Assembly (NCBI RefSeq): GCF_000226095.1
Contig: NC_016472.1
Coordinates: 10,354,001-10,418,000, forward strand
Length of the DNA stretch: 64,000 bases
Reading direction: 5' to 3'
Origin: Thermothelomyces thermophilus ATCC 42464
Lineage: Eukaryota; Ascomycota; Sordariomycetes; Sordariales; Chaetomiaceae
Shown: in pieces, positions 11,944-21,762 of the stretch
Numbering within the stretch: the first letter of the stretch is position 1
How the letters are laid out: the number at the start of each line of letters is the position of its first letter
The notes under the pieces: model-generated
What the model saw: only the letters and a program-made list of their open reading frames with translations
Told to the model about the DNA's origin: nothing
Databases searched by the model: none
Made by a program: the position numbers and the translations under genes

Positions 11944-12393
11944 TCAAGCCTGCGCGGCGCCAGCAGTGGCAGTGGCGCCATCCGCCGGCTGACCCTCGCC
12001 CTGGGGCTTTTCGTTGTCGTTGCCTTTCTCGCTGCTGCTGGCGCCGGCCTTCTTGGCCTCGTCGTCGCCGGCCTTCTGCTCCTTCTGATGCTGTTCGTCC
12101 GCGACCGCCGGCTTGCGCAGGCAGCCGAAGAGGGCCTTCAAGACGTTGGTGACCTTCTTGAGCGGGTTGGGCTTCTTCTGGGAGGGCGCCGACGCAGCAG
12201 CACCGGCGGCGGCAGCGGCGTCGTCGCCGGCTTCCCCGTCGGGCTTCTCGTTGTTGTTGGTGGTGGTTTGGTCCTGTTGGTCCTTCTGGGTGGTCTCCTG
12301 TGGCTGTTGTTGTTGTTGTTGTTCTTGTTGCTGCTGCTCCGGCTGGGTCTGGGTGACACCAGGGGCCTCGATCTGGGGCGCTTCGGTGGCCAT
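11944..12393 (-). CDS. Small disordered Q/A-rich protein, 149 aa
   Basis: I chose the ATG at 12393 (context CACGATGGCC) rather than the upstream in-frame ATG at 12522, because the upstream stretch is a (CCT)n pyrimidine tract typical of a fungal 5' leader and would encode a proline run. The protein is low complexity: a Gln-rich N-terminal third, an Ala-rich patch, then one conserved-looking basic/hydrophobic segment with a Cys (KKVTNVLKALFGCLRKP, about residues 77-93), followed by a Lys/Glu/Ala-rich tail. No domain is recognised and no signal peptide is seen. The segment could be an amphipathic helix that binds membrane or a partner; this is inference. It is convergent with the DUF1308 gene. 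Confidence 0.6.
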   Translation of the reverse strand: MATEAPQIEAPGVTQTQPEQQQQEQQQQQQPQETTQKDQQDQTTTNNNEKPDGEAGDDAAAAAGAAASAPSQKKPNPLKKVTNVLKALFGCLRKPAVADEQHQKEQKAGDDEAKKAGASSSEKGNDNEKPQGEGQPADGATATAGAAQA

Positions 12394-14301
12394 CGTGATG
12401 CTGATGAGAGTGTGACGCTGGGGATTCGTAGAATACCCGGCTGGTTCAAGTTTTGGAGGAGGAGGAGGAGGAGGAGGAGGAGAGAGCGAAGTCTGGGAAG
12501 ATAGGCGATTGAAGGCAAACAACGAGATCCCGAGGGAACAGCGTCCTTCTTAATTATGATTAATGACTGATTCCCCTGACGACCCGATAAAGATATCCAA
12601 TTTCCAGCCGGGGAGTCCAATGCAGGGCTCCAGCGCCACCACCGTCTTGTTTGGACTGGGCCCTCGCGTAGATACCCTATTTAGTGTAATAAACATATCC
12701 TGGGGGGGGGGGGGGCCTCACATTTGGTGCCAATATGGATCTGAGACCCATCTCGTTTGCCCCGCCAAGCAATGACTATCGCGATGTCAATATACCAAGC
12801 CACTGGCCGGCACCGGCCCGTTGAGGGAGTAGTGCCGGGGTGTCATTGAAAAGGGGGCAGCGCGCCAAGCCAGGGTCCGGATGCAGTGATTTGCAACGAT
12901 CCCCCATCGACTTCAACGGGGGCAAACGGAAAGCGTCTCCTTTTTGAGTGCCATGGTCTAATTTCACCTTCCCGAAAGTTAGCCTCCACCAGGGGCGGAT
13001 GCAGGTGGGATAACACTGCTAACCTCAGGGTACGGGAGCGGTTAATTTTTGTATGTATGTACAGTACATACTGTAAGTACAGTACAGCCTGAATGAAATT
13101 ACACGTACGGAGTAATTAGGGGTTGCTCACATTCGGGAAAAGCCTGACTTGTTTGGCTGAGCACAATACTTGTTAAAGGTCGTCTTGGGAAACGGCCCGT
13201 GGGTATTCTAGCGTACGGAAGTACTTGGTGCAGTCCCGGCTCGAGATTCTGCAGTGATCTAATAGTGCCATTGCTTTCGGGAACAATTCGTCTGCGCCTC
13301 ACGGATACACTAGTTAACCTTGTATGGAGAGCAATCGCCACAGTTCGGGCCCAACACCCCGGATCTATCGAATTGGCTTGGCAACCGAACGCACCTGGCC
13401 AGCTAAAAAAAGGGGGCACGAAAGGCTCACTAGCGGGTGGCCCACAAATACACTACTGACTAATCAGTCCCGCTCATCGATTCGTGGTTTATTACGGAGT
13501 ACGGATGTACGGACGTACTTGGTAGGTATTCAATTGTGTCGAGTATGTGCGGCAAAATAGTGAATTATCGGTCTGCATAAGTTCTGTTTTCATACTTCGC
13601 ACCTCCGTTTCTGTTCAGGCGAACATTGGAAGTACTGAGCTTCAGACACATTCCATTCGGTTCAGGGCGTGTGCGGTCGATGAAGGTCTTGAACATGTTG
13701 CGTCCAGTCCAAAGTGTAACGGCTCCCGCATTTGCTGAATGGGAGGGGCGTGCCCAAGCCTTCCTTATGCACAAGTCCGGGCGTGGTCCAAACACCTCCA
13801 CGCCGAAAGACGACGGGACGGCGCCCTGTGGAAATGGATGGAATGTTTGGGATCGGGAAGGCAACGACAGGTGCCGCAAGGGCGAATTCTATGCATACGT
13901 ACCTCTCCGGGCCCCGCGCACACAGCATCATACTGTAAAGTCTCCGAGCCGGTCCAACTCGAAGAAAGAGCGGGGATCTTCCCCTTGCTACTAAGGCAAC
14001 TTGTGACGTCGCATCACAGCTTTCCGACCGAGAATTGTAGGATGGAAGAGGATAAAAATGACAGCTAAAACCGTCTTGGTGAGAGCTGGGGCTGCTCTTC
14101 TCCTCTCTTCTCCAGCGAAAATCATGTGCGACTCAAACTTCAAACTTGGTCTCAACTTTGATTCCACGTAAATGCTCGACAAGAGACAATCACAATAAAC
14201 ACGAAGGCAAAACAAACCACAACCACCAAGCCGCCCAGTAATTATCTCACCTTTATCGGCCCCATCGATTACTTGAATCGACGCGAAATCGCGAAACCGC
14301 A
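12394..14301. other. Long intergenic region
   Basis: It contains the (GGA)n tract at about 12457-12482 (leader of the preceding minus-strand gene), a 14-G homopolymer at about 12702-12715, alternating GTAC-rich DNA near 13055-13090, and TACGGAGTA motifs at 13106-13114 and 13493-13501. Overlapping open frames occur in several frames at 13200-14070, but none carries a domain or a convincing intron pattern, so no gene is called. The last ~250 bp are presumably the promoter and leader of the NmrA-like gene. Confidence 0.55.
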
Positions 14302-15225
14302 ATGGCTTCCCACAAGGCCTTTGTCCTCGGCGCGACCGGTGTTCAGGGCGGCGCTGTCGCCCGCCAGCTTCGCGCTCTTGGTTGGAATGTGGCTACCATC
14401 GCGAGGGACCCGGACTCGGCGGCAGCCCAAGCTCTTGGAGCCATCGGTGTGCAAGTTCATCAAGGCTCCTGGACGGACTCGGTGGCCCTGGAGGCAGCCA
14501 TGGTCGGTAGCAAGTCGCTCTTTCTGAACCTGGTGCCGGTCATGGAAAATCCCGCCAGCGAGCTTGAGCAGGGCCGCGAGATACTGAGAATCGCCCGGCT
14601 CGCCGGTGTAGAGCACGTCGTCTACAGCAGCGCCATGTTCGTCCCGGTCGACGACCCCAACCACATCCTGGAAACCGCCTTCAAGGCCAAGACGGACTTG
14701 GAGAAGCTGGTACAGACGTCAGGCTTCCCTCGCTGGACCGTCCTGCGCCCGGGCTTCTTCATGTCCAACTATCTGGCGCCCAAGATCCACCTTCTCTATC
14801 CGGGCACGGCCGAGACGGGCCTGTTCCAGCTGGCGATGGAACCGACGGCGCGCCTCCCCATGGTCGACCACGAGGACATCGGCAAGTACGCCGCGGCGGC
14901 CTTCCTGGAGCCGGACCGCTTCCGCGGGCAGGTCCTCCACCTGATCAGCGAGGTGGTGCCGGTCGAGCGGGCCATGGAGACGATGCGCCGCGTCACGGGC
15001 CGCAACATCCGCGCCAAGTACCTGAGCGACCAGGAGGTCGAGGCCATGCTGCCGAGCCACCCGCTGATGGTGCTGCAGCAGGTGGCCGCCCGCCTCGTCG
15101 AGGCCCTGGATGATGGCTACGACGCCCCTGCAGAGGCGCGCAAGTGGGGCATCGAGACGAACACGTTCGGCCACTTTGTGGAGCGCCACAAGTCGGACTT
15201 TGACGAGACTTTTCGGAACGTTTAA
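14302..15225 (+). CDS. NmrA-like family NAD(P)-binding protein, 307 aa
   Basis: This is an intronless ORF with an atypical short-chain dehydrogenase (NmrA/HSCARG) fold. The Rossmann glycine motif G-x-x-G-x-x-G is at residues 10-16 (LGATGVQGG). The Arg at about 35 after beta-2 (IARDP) is where these proteins contact the NADP(H) phosphate. The block HVVYSSAM is at about 114-121, and the segment around LRPGFFMSNY (about 149-158) is typical of the family. The usual YxxxK catalytic pair is absent, as in NmrA sensors that bind but do not turn over dinucleotides. Length is normal for the family. The likely role is a cytosolic redox or nitrogen-status sensor or an isoflavone-reductase-like enzyme; the sequence does not decide which. 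Confidence 0.88.
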   Translation: MASHKAFVLGATGVQGGAVARQLRALGWNVATIARDPDSAAAQALGAIGVQVHQGSWTDSVALEAAMVGSKSLFLNLVPVMENPASELEQGREILRIARLAGVEHVVYSSAMFVPVDDPNHILETAFKAKTDLEKLVQTSGFPRWTVLRPGFFMSNYLAPKIHLLYPGTAETGLFQLAMEPTARLPMVDHEDIGKYAAAAFLEPDRFRGQVLHLISEVVPVERAMETMRRVTGRNIRAKYLSDQEVEAMLPSHPLMVLQQVAARLVEALDDGYDAPAEARKWGIETNTFGHFVERHKSDFDETFRNV

Positions 15226-16049
15226 CTGCTGAGCCATGCTCTGCTCAGAGACACGCGGAGGCGTCGGCAGCGGGTTATTATTGATGAGCATCATCATGAT
15301 TTCTTTCGGGTTTGTGAATGTTGTGATGTGATTGACTCATAGACTTCGCTCTGCTGGGGTTATCGCTGCCCGCTGTTGGAGTTTTTATGACTGAGCAGTT
15401 CTGAAACGGGTTAAACCGGGCGCGTAACGGAGAGCAGAAGGAGGAGGAGGGAAGGGGGCAGGCATAGAGAGGGCTCGGTTTGGACAACGGCGGTGCACCA
15501 GGTATCTCTCAAGTTCTATTATTTGTACTTCGACGCGTTTGCGCCGTCAAGGATGAAGGGTTCATGACTTATTTTTTTTTCCCATGGCATCCAAGCACTC
15601 CCAATCGAGTAGGTGTGAATGTGTATAAGTAACCACTGGAAGCAACTCGGCTGTGTGGGGTCGGCGCTTAATCACGTCCAACAAGTTTCAGATGGACAAC
15701 ATCCCGGCCGCAAATCGGAGTGCTGGGGAAGTTCTGACACGTTTCAAGACTTCAAAACTTCGAAGCCAAGAACCAATAGAATGTCAGGAAGGAACACGGC
15801 CGCGACATCACGGCCCGTTGACAGTCATGCTGCTTTGAGAGGCGGTAGGCAGCATAAAGAGAGGCACTTTCCTCAGTGTACTACGAAGTAACCAAGCATG
15901 GGATTAAGCACTCGTATTCTGGAGATTCTGGCACGAGAAAAAGTCGAAAGAGGAGAACAACAGCCTCTCTAATATCTCTCCCTCGGAACTTGTTGTTCTT
16001 CATCCAAGGGGCTCAGAAGCGAACAGAAAAACCCGGAACAACAGAAAAC
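15226..16049. other. Intergenic region
   Basis: This holds the 3' flank of the NmrA-like gene and the 5' flank of the secreted peptide gene. There is a T-run at about 15571-15580. Short open frames at 15619-15891 lack recognisable content. Confidence 0.5.
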
Positions 16050-16339
16050 ATGCGACTCGCATCTTCTGTTATCATCACCATCCTCCTGACTCTGACTGCT
16101 ACCGTCCCCGAGATGGCGACCGAGAAGGCTCGGGAACGAGAGCTCTGTGTAAGTCCTTGCGGACATCCAGCCCGTCCCTCAGTCCTTGTGTGCTAAGCCG
16201 TGCAACTTTCACCGCGCCTGAAACGGTTGATTTGAAGCCTAGGCAGGGAGTATGGCGTAGCTGACTCATCCTTCGATCACAGGTCTGTACAGAGAATAAC
16301 TGTCGAGGTCCCGATTGCTGCTACAACGGCACTTGCTAA
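16050..16339 (+). CDS. Small secreted cysteine-rich peptide, 51 aa, two exons
   Basis: Exon 1 is 16050-16148, the intron is 16149-16282 (134 nt, GTAAGT...CACAG, branch-like GCTGAC at about 16258-16263), and exon 2 is 16283-16339. Exon 1 encodes a start, a hydrophobic signal-like stretch (residues 3-19: Leu/Ile/Val/Thr-rich) and a charged linker (EKARERE). The joined C-terminal module has six cysteines at 33, 35, 40, 45, 46 and 51 in the pattern C-x-C-x4-C-x4-CC-x4-C. This is the architecture of fungal small secreted cysteine-rich proteins (effector, antimicrobial or knottin-like peptides). The family is not recognised. The single intron falls exactly between pro-region and Cys module in phase 0. 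Function is unknown and expression is unproven. Confidence 0.65.
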
Positions 16340-16767
16340 TCAGAATGGACAATCGCGTACTGACTACGGTTGGTTGGGAGTTGGGGTGGATTGTACTTTA
16401 TATTAGCTTTCATGTTGAATAGGGAGGCCGTTGCACGGTATGTGTACCTAAGTGATGTTATATGTACATGCATATATGGCTAGGGTGATTGGGATCAAAG
16501 GGTAATGGTTTGATGATGCTCTAAGAAATTGTTTACAAACAAGCTGATTTATTATTAATACCTTCCATATCTGCAGGGGGGATTCTTTTAAGTTAAATAT
16601 GCCCCTCCCTTTTGCACAGAGGACCTGGATCTGCACTACAAATCATGCCGTCGCCGGCTCCTGGAATCTAATATAGGTCGGGTAATTATGTATTAGATTG
16701 CGAAACAAGCGCTTTTCGGTCAGTCCGCGCTTTATTTACCTAGTAGGTAATTACCTGAGAGAAATCA
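16340..16767. other. Intergenic region, AT-rich
   Basis: This is the convergent space between the peptide gene and the minus-strand regulator gene. It is AT-rich and holds only 3' flanking-type sequence. Confidence 0.5.
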
Positions 16768-18621
16768 TCACCTGTGCTTTTCAAACTGCCGGCTGATTGT
16801 GAGCATGCTCTCGGGCCACCAGTCCCTGTCCCGGTTCCAGAGACACGCCTCCCATCCGGGGTAGCTCCTGACCGACACGAAGCGGGCGAGCTCCCAGGCG
16901 CCGATGCCGCCGATCCACCAGACGTCGTCCAGCAGGATGACGAGGACGAGCCAGTTGGCAAAGATCTCGAGGGCGAGCTGGTGCGCCGCGCTGGGCTCGG
17001 GCATCGGCCGCCCGCCCGCCCCCGCCCCCGCCGCAGCCGGGCCGGCGTTGATCAGGTTGATCATGTCCTCGACCAGGTTCAGGAAGGCCGTGGGGACCTT
17101 GTGCACGAGGGACATGATGACCCGCCGGGGCACCTGCGACGGTATCATGGACGAGATGCTGGCCGTGTACCGGCGCAGCCAGGGCGAGATGTGCGCCAGC
17201 CGCCCGACCGAGTCGTTGGCGATGTCCGTCACGACGGGGAAGCGAGCCGCGTCGTCGTCGTCGTGTCCCGGCGTGCTGGGTGCGGATGAGCCGCTGGCTT
17301 GCGGGGGAAGGAGGGACTCGGCCACAATGTTGTTGAGGATACCCAGAGCGGTGAAGCAGGCTTCGAGCTGCGGGCTGATGCTGCTGCTGCTGCTGGTGGT
17401 GGTGGTGGTGCCATCATCGTTGCCCATGACCGCATCTGGCCCCGCGCCCGCCAGATGATGATGGTGATGATGATGATGATGGATGGCCCGGATCTCGCCG
17501 GCTTTCTCGTTGACTCTTGCCAGCGCGGAGCCCACGGTAGCCGCCACGACCGGGCCGAGGGGGTGAGTGGTCATGATGGATGCTCTCACGTCCCCCGCCC
17601 CGGCCGCCGGCTGGGCCCTAGGGCCAACCTTGTATTCGTACTGGGTGGACAGAGCAGCCGGCGAGATGGCCGGGCTGTGCTGTGGCGAGTTCCTGAGGAG
17701 GCCGGCGTAGGCGAGACGGACGGCGCGGAAGAGGCTCAGCCACTGGGGGGTCCCGGGCAGCATCATGCAGTCAAGCAGGTGCAGCTGCTCGCCCGGGGGG
17801 GCCGTCTTAGCGAGCCAGACGCGGGCCGCGTAGCTCGCGGAGCCGTACATGCCCATCATGGCGGCGTTGGCGAGGACGTGGTCGTAGTTGTCGGCCTCGC
17901 AGAGCGTCGCCTGTATCTCGCGGAGGGAGCCGAGGTGGTATCGGTGGGCCAGCGACAGCAGCTCGACGATCTCGCCGCGGCCGGACGGGGTACGGGCCCG
18001 CGAGGGCTCGTCCCTGATAATGTCGCAGCATCGGCATACCGCGGCCAGCGCCAGCACCGATCGCATCAGGGGCTTGCTCTGGCAGGCCAGGTTCGGGATG
18101 CCAACCTGCATCGTGTACCGGTCCTGGTCGCCCACGGTGCGATCCCTGCTGGTGTGCTCCAGGAAGTGCCTGAACAGGTCGACCTCCGGGGGTGGCAGGA
18201 TCTGCTCCAGCTGCGACAAGTCGGGCGGCTCGGTCCAGCCGTCGGCCTCCTTTCTCTTGCGGTAGATACAGGCGAAATCCATCTTCTCGCACCTAGAGCA
18301 GCGTGGCATGCGCTCATCGCACTGCACACATCCGTCCAAGAGAGGAACCCTAGCGTGTTAACGAGCTCTTCTTTCTCTCTCATCTCTCCTCTTCCTTTCT
18401 CTGCTCTCGACTTGCGTCGCGCCCGTAGGAGCTTCACCCACCTTGATCCTGCGAACCTTGCATCTTGTGCAACCGTATCGTGACTTTCTGTGTGGCCGGC
18501 GCGTCTTGTGCACGACCATCTCGCTGGCGTGCAGCGCGGAGCCCGCCGTCTCATGGCTCTCGTCCGTTTCCTCCACGGACGGAGAGGGGAGCTGGTTAGT
18601 AGAGGAGGTCGACATGTGCAT
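16768..18621 (-). CDS. Zn(II)2Cys6 transcription factor, 577 aa, two exons
   Basis: Exon 1 is 18621-18442, the intron is 18441-18322 (120 nt, GTGGGT...TGCAG), and exon 2 is 18321-16768. Splicing rebuilds a perfect binuclear cluster C-x2-C-x6-C-x6-C-x2-C-x6-C at residues 51, 54, 61, 68, 71 and 78, so the intron sits inside the DNA-binding domain. The unspliced ATG at 18339 is not the start. Downstream, the DLFRHFLEHTSRD...VGIPNLACQSKPLMRSVLALAAVCR region resembles the Fungal_trans_2/Upc2-like regulatory domain. An uninterrupted run of about ten His lies near residues 345-355 and Thr/Ser runs follow. A second in-frame ATG is at 18615. It is a nuclear regulator; targets cannot be inferred, though the neighbouring secreted-peptide and NmrA-like genes are positional candidates. 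Confidence 0.88.
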
Positions 18622-18669
18622 TTCGTGTATCGTCCTTTTGATGACGTGTATATCGTAGGCAGGTAAGGT

Positions 18670-18689
18670 AGGTAGCTAGCTAGCTACCT
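18670..18689. promoter_or_regulatory. 20-bp perfect palindrome upstream of the Zn2Cys6 gene
   Basis: It is AGGTAGCTAG followed by its reverse complement, 48 bp upstream of the regulator start codon and preceded by further GGTA repeats. Zn2Cys6 dimers bind inverted repeats, so autoregulation is conceivable, but a simple GCTA repeat would look the same. Confidence 0.3.
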
Positions 18690-20871
18690 GAATTATCTGC
18701 GCCCCAAGTTGTTGTCACTTCCAGTCTTAACATCCCCTACCCCGGAACTAAGGGGGAAACTGGGTGTTTTCTTGATTTCAAAGCCTTGAGAGTAAGATAG
18801 ATCGTCGTCAATCGGCACGTTAACCTTAGTAAACCACACACACAACAAAACACACACGATCTTGATCCAGAGTACGGATAAGGATGGATAGTGAGCTCAT
18901 GATATGAACATGGCGAATTCGACACCGCCCTGGGACTTTTGTATCACCAGGACTGCGCCACGCGCCACGCCTCAAGTAATTACACGAGCCCCTTTGGAGC
19001 AAGCTGGTCCCTGCAACTGGCGGGCTGTGTAACTCTTGTCGTGCGCAACAAGCGACCAATGCCGCCGCCATGATGGGATCGATCGCATCCCACTGGGTCC
19101 CGAGCTCCCGGGATGGCCTGATCCTGGGGCCGATGCACAAGAGCAAGGGCGGGCCGGTGCTCCCAGGGTGTCGAATTTGTAATTAATATGCATGTACGGA
19201 TGTCGCTACCAAAAGAACTGGCTCACCGCCAAATTTGACCGGCAGAATGAAACCGCTAAAAGCAACGTAAAGTACAGTGGGGCAAAGCACTATAGCCACT
19301 AAAGCCTAGGCACTATGGCCGATTGTTAGTGAAGATACCTTCTAAAACTTTAGCGACCTTGTATGGTCCGTGTACAAAGGCGGTGAGCCGGTTCTTTTGG
19401 TAGCGACATCCGTACTCCGTACAGTACAGTACACATTGTACATACACTGCTGGTTATCCGTACGCAGTAATCCCGACCCTTCCAGCAAGCAGCGCAGGGT
19501 TCTTTTTGACACCCGGTGGAGTAGGAGGGATAACGCTGACAAGACCCGGCCTTGACCGCGGTTAGCGGGGCACCCCGATAACAAAGGCGTATTCGCTTAT
19601 CGACGCCCTCGAGCCGAATACGCCCTTTTGCTCTGTGAAGTATCCGTACTCTGTAATCCGTATTACTATACGGAGTAGTGGTGCAAGGTTATTCCGGACT
19701 TGGGTCCAGAAATTATACGAAAACACAGCCGAGAACCATACACACACCTCTATAACCTATTTCAAATATATCTAACTAAACCGCGGAAAAATCCTAGCTC
19801 TGCTATCCCTCGTGCAGTTACTACTGGTACCTCAATTTGCACCGGCGAGCCCGATTAGGCAAGTCCTTTCCTAGTTCAGAGTGCATCCGCAGTTACCGAC
19901 CGTTAACCCCCCGCGACAAATCGACTGTCTTCCCGGGGATCTCTACATATATTAGTGTCCAGTGACAACGTACCATAAGTACCTGTTTCCAACAACCACT
20001 GTAGTGGTTTCCTCTAGGCTTTCATCCAGCGAGGGGAGATGCACCTCGTGGCTTAGATTCATGACGACGAAAATGCTTTAACAGGTTAGCAGTTATGTTC
20101 ACTAACGGTTAAATATACCTACCTAGTTATCGGCCGCGTCTGGGCTCGGTGTCCGCTCTACGTGGTAGACGATGTCGGAGACCGTAACGTGGTAAGTCCC
20201 TAAGTACTGCCACCCAGCCATCGCCTTCCATTCGTTCCTTTTCGATTCCTGTGCGAAGAGCTTTGGAGAATGTCCTTCTCCCGCAGTCTGATCCAGAAAG
20301 TTCTCTGTAGAGAGAGTAGGAATTCCTGAGCGCATTCCAAAGCTCCGCCTTATGGGCCATATGAAGTCAACAGTAGACTACGACACAGCCTGCGCTTGTC
20401 CATAAGTGTCTTTGACCGCCGTTTGTTCAGAAATAGCCTGTTGGAGTGCGGCAGGCCAGTCTTGGCCTGGGGGATGCGGCCACGCTCGTTTCCCCCAGGT
20501 CTCGAGGGGCCAGCACCATTTACCTAGCCCATGTCTATCACATCCAGCATTCTCCTGCAGAAGAGGGTGTCGGCCCTTGGATAGGCAGAAAGTCTCCTCA
20601 AGCTGCTGTGGTGCGTCCTGCTCTGTACCTAAGCGGGACTAATTATGTGGTGTCTTGGGTCAACCGATCAGTATATCGGATAATTAACCGTGACCATGGA
20701 ACCATCGGAGAGAGCATATAAATAATAGTAAAAGGCGACTTTACAGACAATGTACCGCGAATTATCACTCTTAAGGGCCCATGGGCGACTTTGAGTTCGT
20801 GGGGTAGTGATTGTGATCACCAATGCTCTCCTTGCAGTGAGTCCCAAGTACCTTCTTGCCAGCGAACATGC
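18690..20871. other. Intergenic region containing a MITE
   Basis: No convincing gene was found. It contains a CA-rich tract near 18835-18856, the MITE at 19197-19412, and TACGGAGTA-type motifs at 19413-19421 and 19669-19677. On the minus strand at 20123-20335 a 70-aa frame (GWQYLGTYHVTVSDIVYHV) reads somewhat protein-like and could be a gene remnant, but it has no recognised domain. Confidence 0.5.
19197..19412. mobile_element. MITE with about 33-bp terminal inverted repeats, TA duplication
   Basis: The left end (CGGATGTCGCTACCAAAAGA...) from 19197 to 19230 is repeated inverted at 19379-19412 with one mismatch. TA lies outside both ends (19195-19196 and 19413-19414). The element is 216 bp, non-coding and not RIP-mutated. 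TA duplications and this size are typical of Tc1/mariner-derived MITEs. It lies between the Zn2Cys6 and BTB genes. Confidence 0.85.
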
Positions 20872-21762
20872 TTAGAACCTGTAGCCTCTGCCAATCAAAT
20901 CCCTGAACCTCATCATGAGATCAAAGCATAAATCAAAACGCCTGACCACATTCTGCATTGATTCCTTGTCCAAGACAACCGAATGCTCACGGATTGCCTC
21001 CACCACAGCGTCCCTCATGCCCCGGTCGCGATCTACAGTGGACGTGTACGCCTCCTCCGCGGCGCGGATGAAATCATCGCTGTCCCACTGTATTCTGGCT
21101 TCCTCTTTGAACTTCTCCAGGGCAAGAGCCTTCAGTCCCTGCACGTCGTACTTCTCTGCAAGGGCATATAGCCTAGCGTGAATGGTGAGGTTTGGTACCT
21201 CGAAGCCCTGGTGTGGAGGGACGGAGTAAGCTGATTTCGGGGTTTTGTTCGACGTCTTGCCGGAGGTCGAGCCAGGATTGGTGACGACGTCCGACTTGGG
21301 GTTGGTACTCTGCGACTTGTTGAGAAAACCGTGCTTGACTTCGCGTTGCCTTGGATAGTCAAGATGGTAAAAGTAATGCATCATGAGCCTCACTGCTTGG
21401 GGATCGTCGTCTGGAAGGGAAACAACTCCAGTATTCCCCTCCTTTGAAAGCCCATTAGTCTCTATCATTCGTTTTTGGGCCGCAACGGGTGGGTCTGGAA
21501 AGGTTTCATTCTCAATATTACCTGGAATAGGCCATCGCATGCCTTGGCGAAGAAGGACGACCGCGGGCAAATGATGGCTTTGTGGACTTTGTATTCGTCG
21601 TTTCCACACGTAATTGTCAAGTCCGAGTACGTTCCTTCCTTGAAGAGTCTGTGCTTTTTTTGTTAAGAAACGCTTGCAAGGCAGCAATTCAGGTTTCAAA
21701 TGACCATACTTATCCAGCGACTGCAATAGCTCGTTGTTAGATTTGTTGCCCCATGTAGCCAT
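20872..21762 (-). CDS. BTB/POZ domain protein, 249 aa, three exons
   Basis: Exons are 21762-21710, 21648-21522 and 21441-20872. Introns are 61 nt (GTATGG...GCACAG) and 80 nt (GTAATA...TCAAAG, with branch-like ACTAAT). Splicing restores a BTB domain that no single frame shows: ...LDKLFKEGTYSDL..., then EYKVHKAIICPRSSFF, then LPDDDPQAVRLMMHYFYHLDY. A Ser/Thr/Lys-rich insert of about 45 residues follows. The C-terminal part starts with HARLYALAEKYDVQGLKALA, as in many Pezizomycotina BTB proteins of unknown role. BTB proteins dimerise and often act as adaptors, but no ubiquitin-ligase or DNA-binding domain is visible here. The second acceptor ends AAAG, less usual than YAG. It is divergent from and paralogous to the gene at 23014. 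Confidence 0.85.
   Translation of the reverse strand: MATWGNKSNNELLQSLDKYGHLKPELLPCKRFLTKKAQTLQGRNVLGLDNYVWKRRIQSPQSHHLPAVVLLRQGMRWPIPGNIENETFPDPPVAAQKRMIETNGLSKEGNTGVVSLPDDDPQAVRLMMHYFYHLDYPRQREVKHGFLNKSQSTNPKSDVVTNPGSTSGKTSNKTPKSAYSVPPHQGFEVPNLTIHARLYALAEKYDVQGLKALALEKFKEEARIQWDSDDFIRAAEEAYTSTVDRDRGMRDAVVEAIREHSVVLDKESMQNVVRRFDLCFDLMMRFRDLIGRGYRF

Noticed and set aside
13199-14068. Several overlapping open frames on both strands
   Set aside because: No domain, no consistent intron signals and inconsistent codon use; they are mutually exclusive frames.
17299-18483. 394-aa plus-strand frame across the Zn2Cys6 gene
   Set aside because: Shadow of the GC-rich coding strand; the reconstructed Zn cluster on the minus strand decides the orientation.
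20123-20360. Minus-strand frames with a protein-like stretch GWQYLGTYHV
   Set aside because: Too short, no recognised family and no start or intron support; noted only as a possible remnant.
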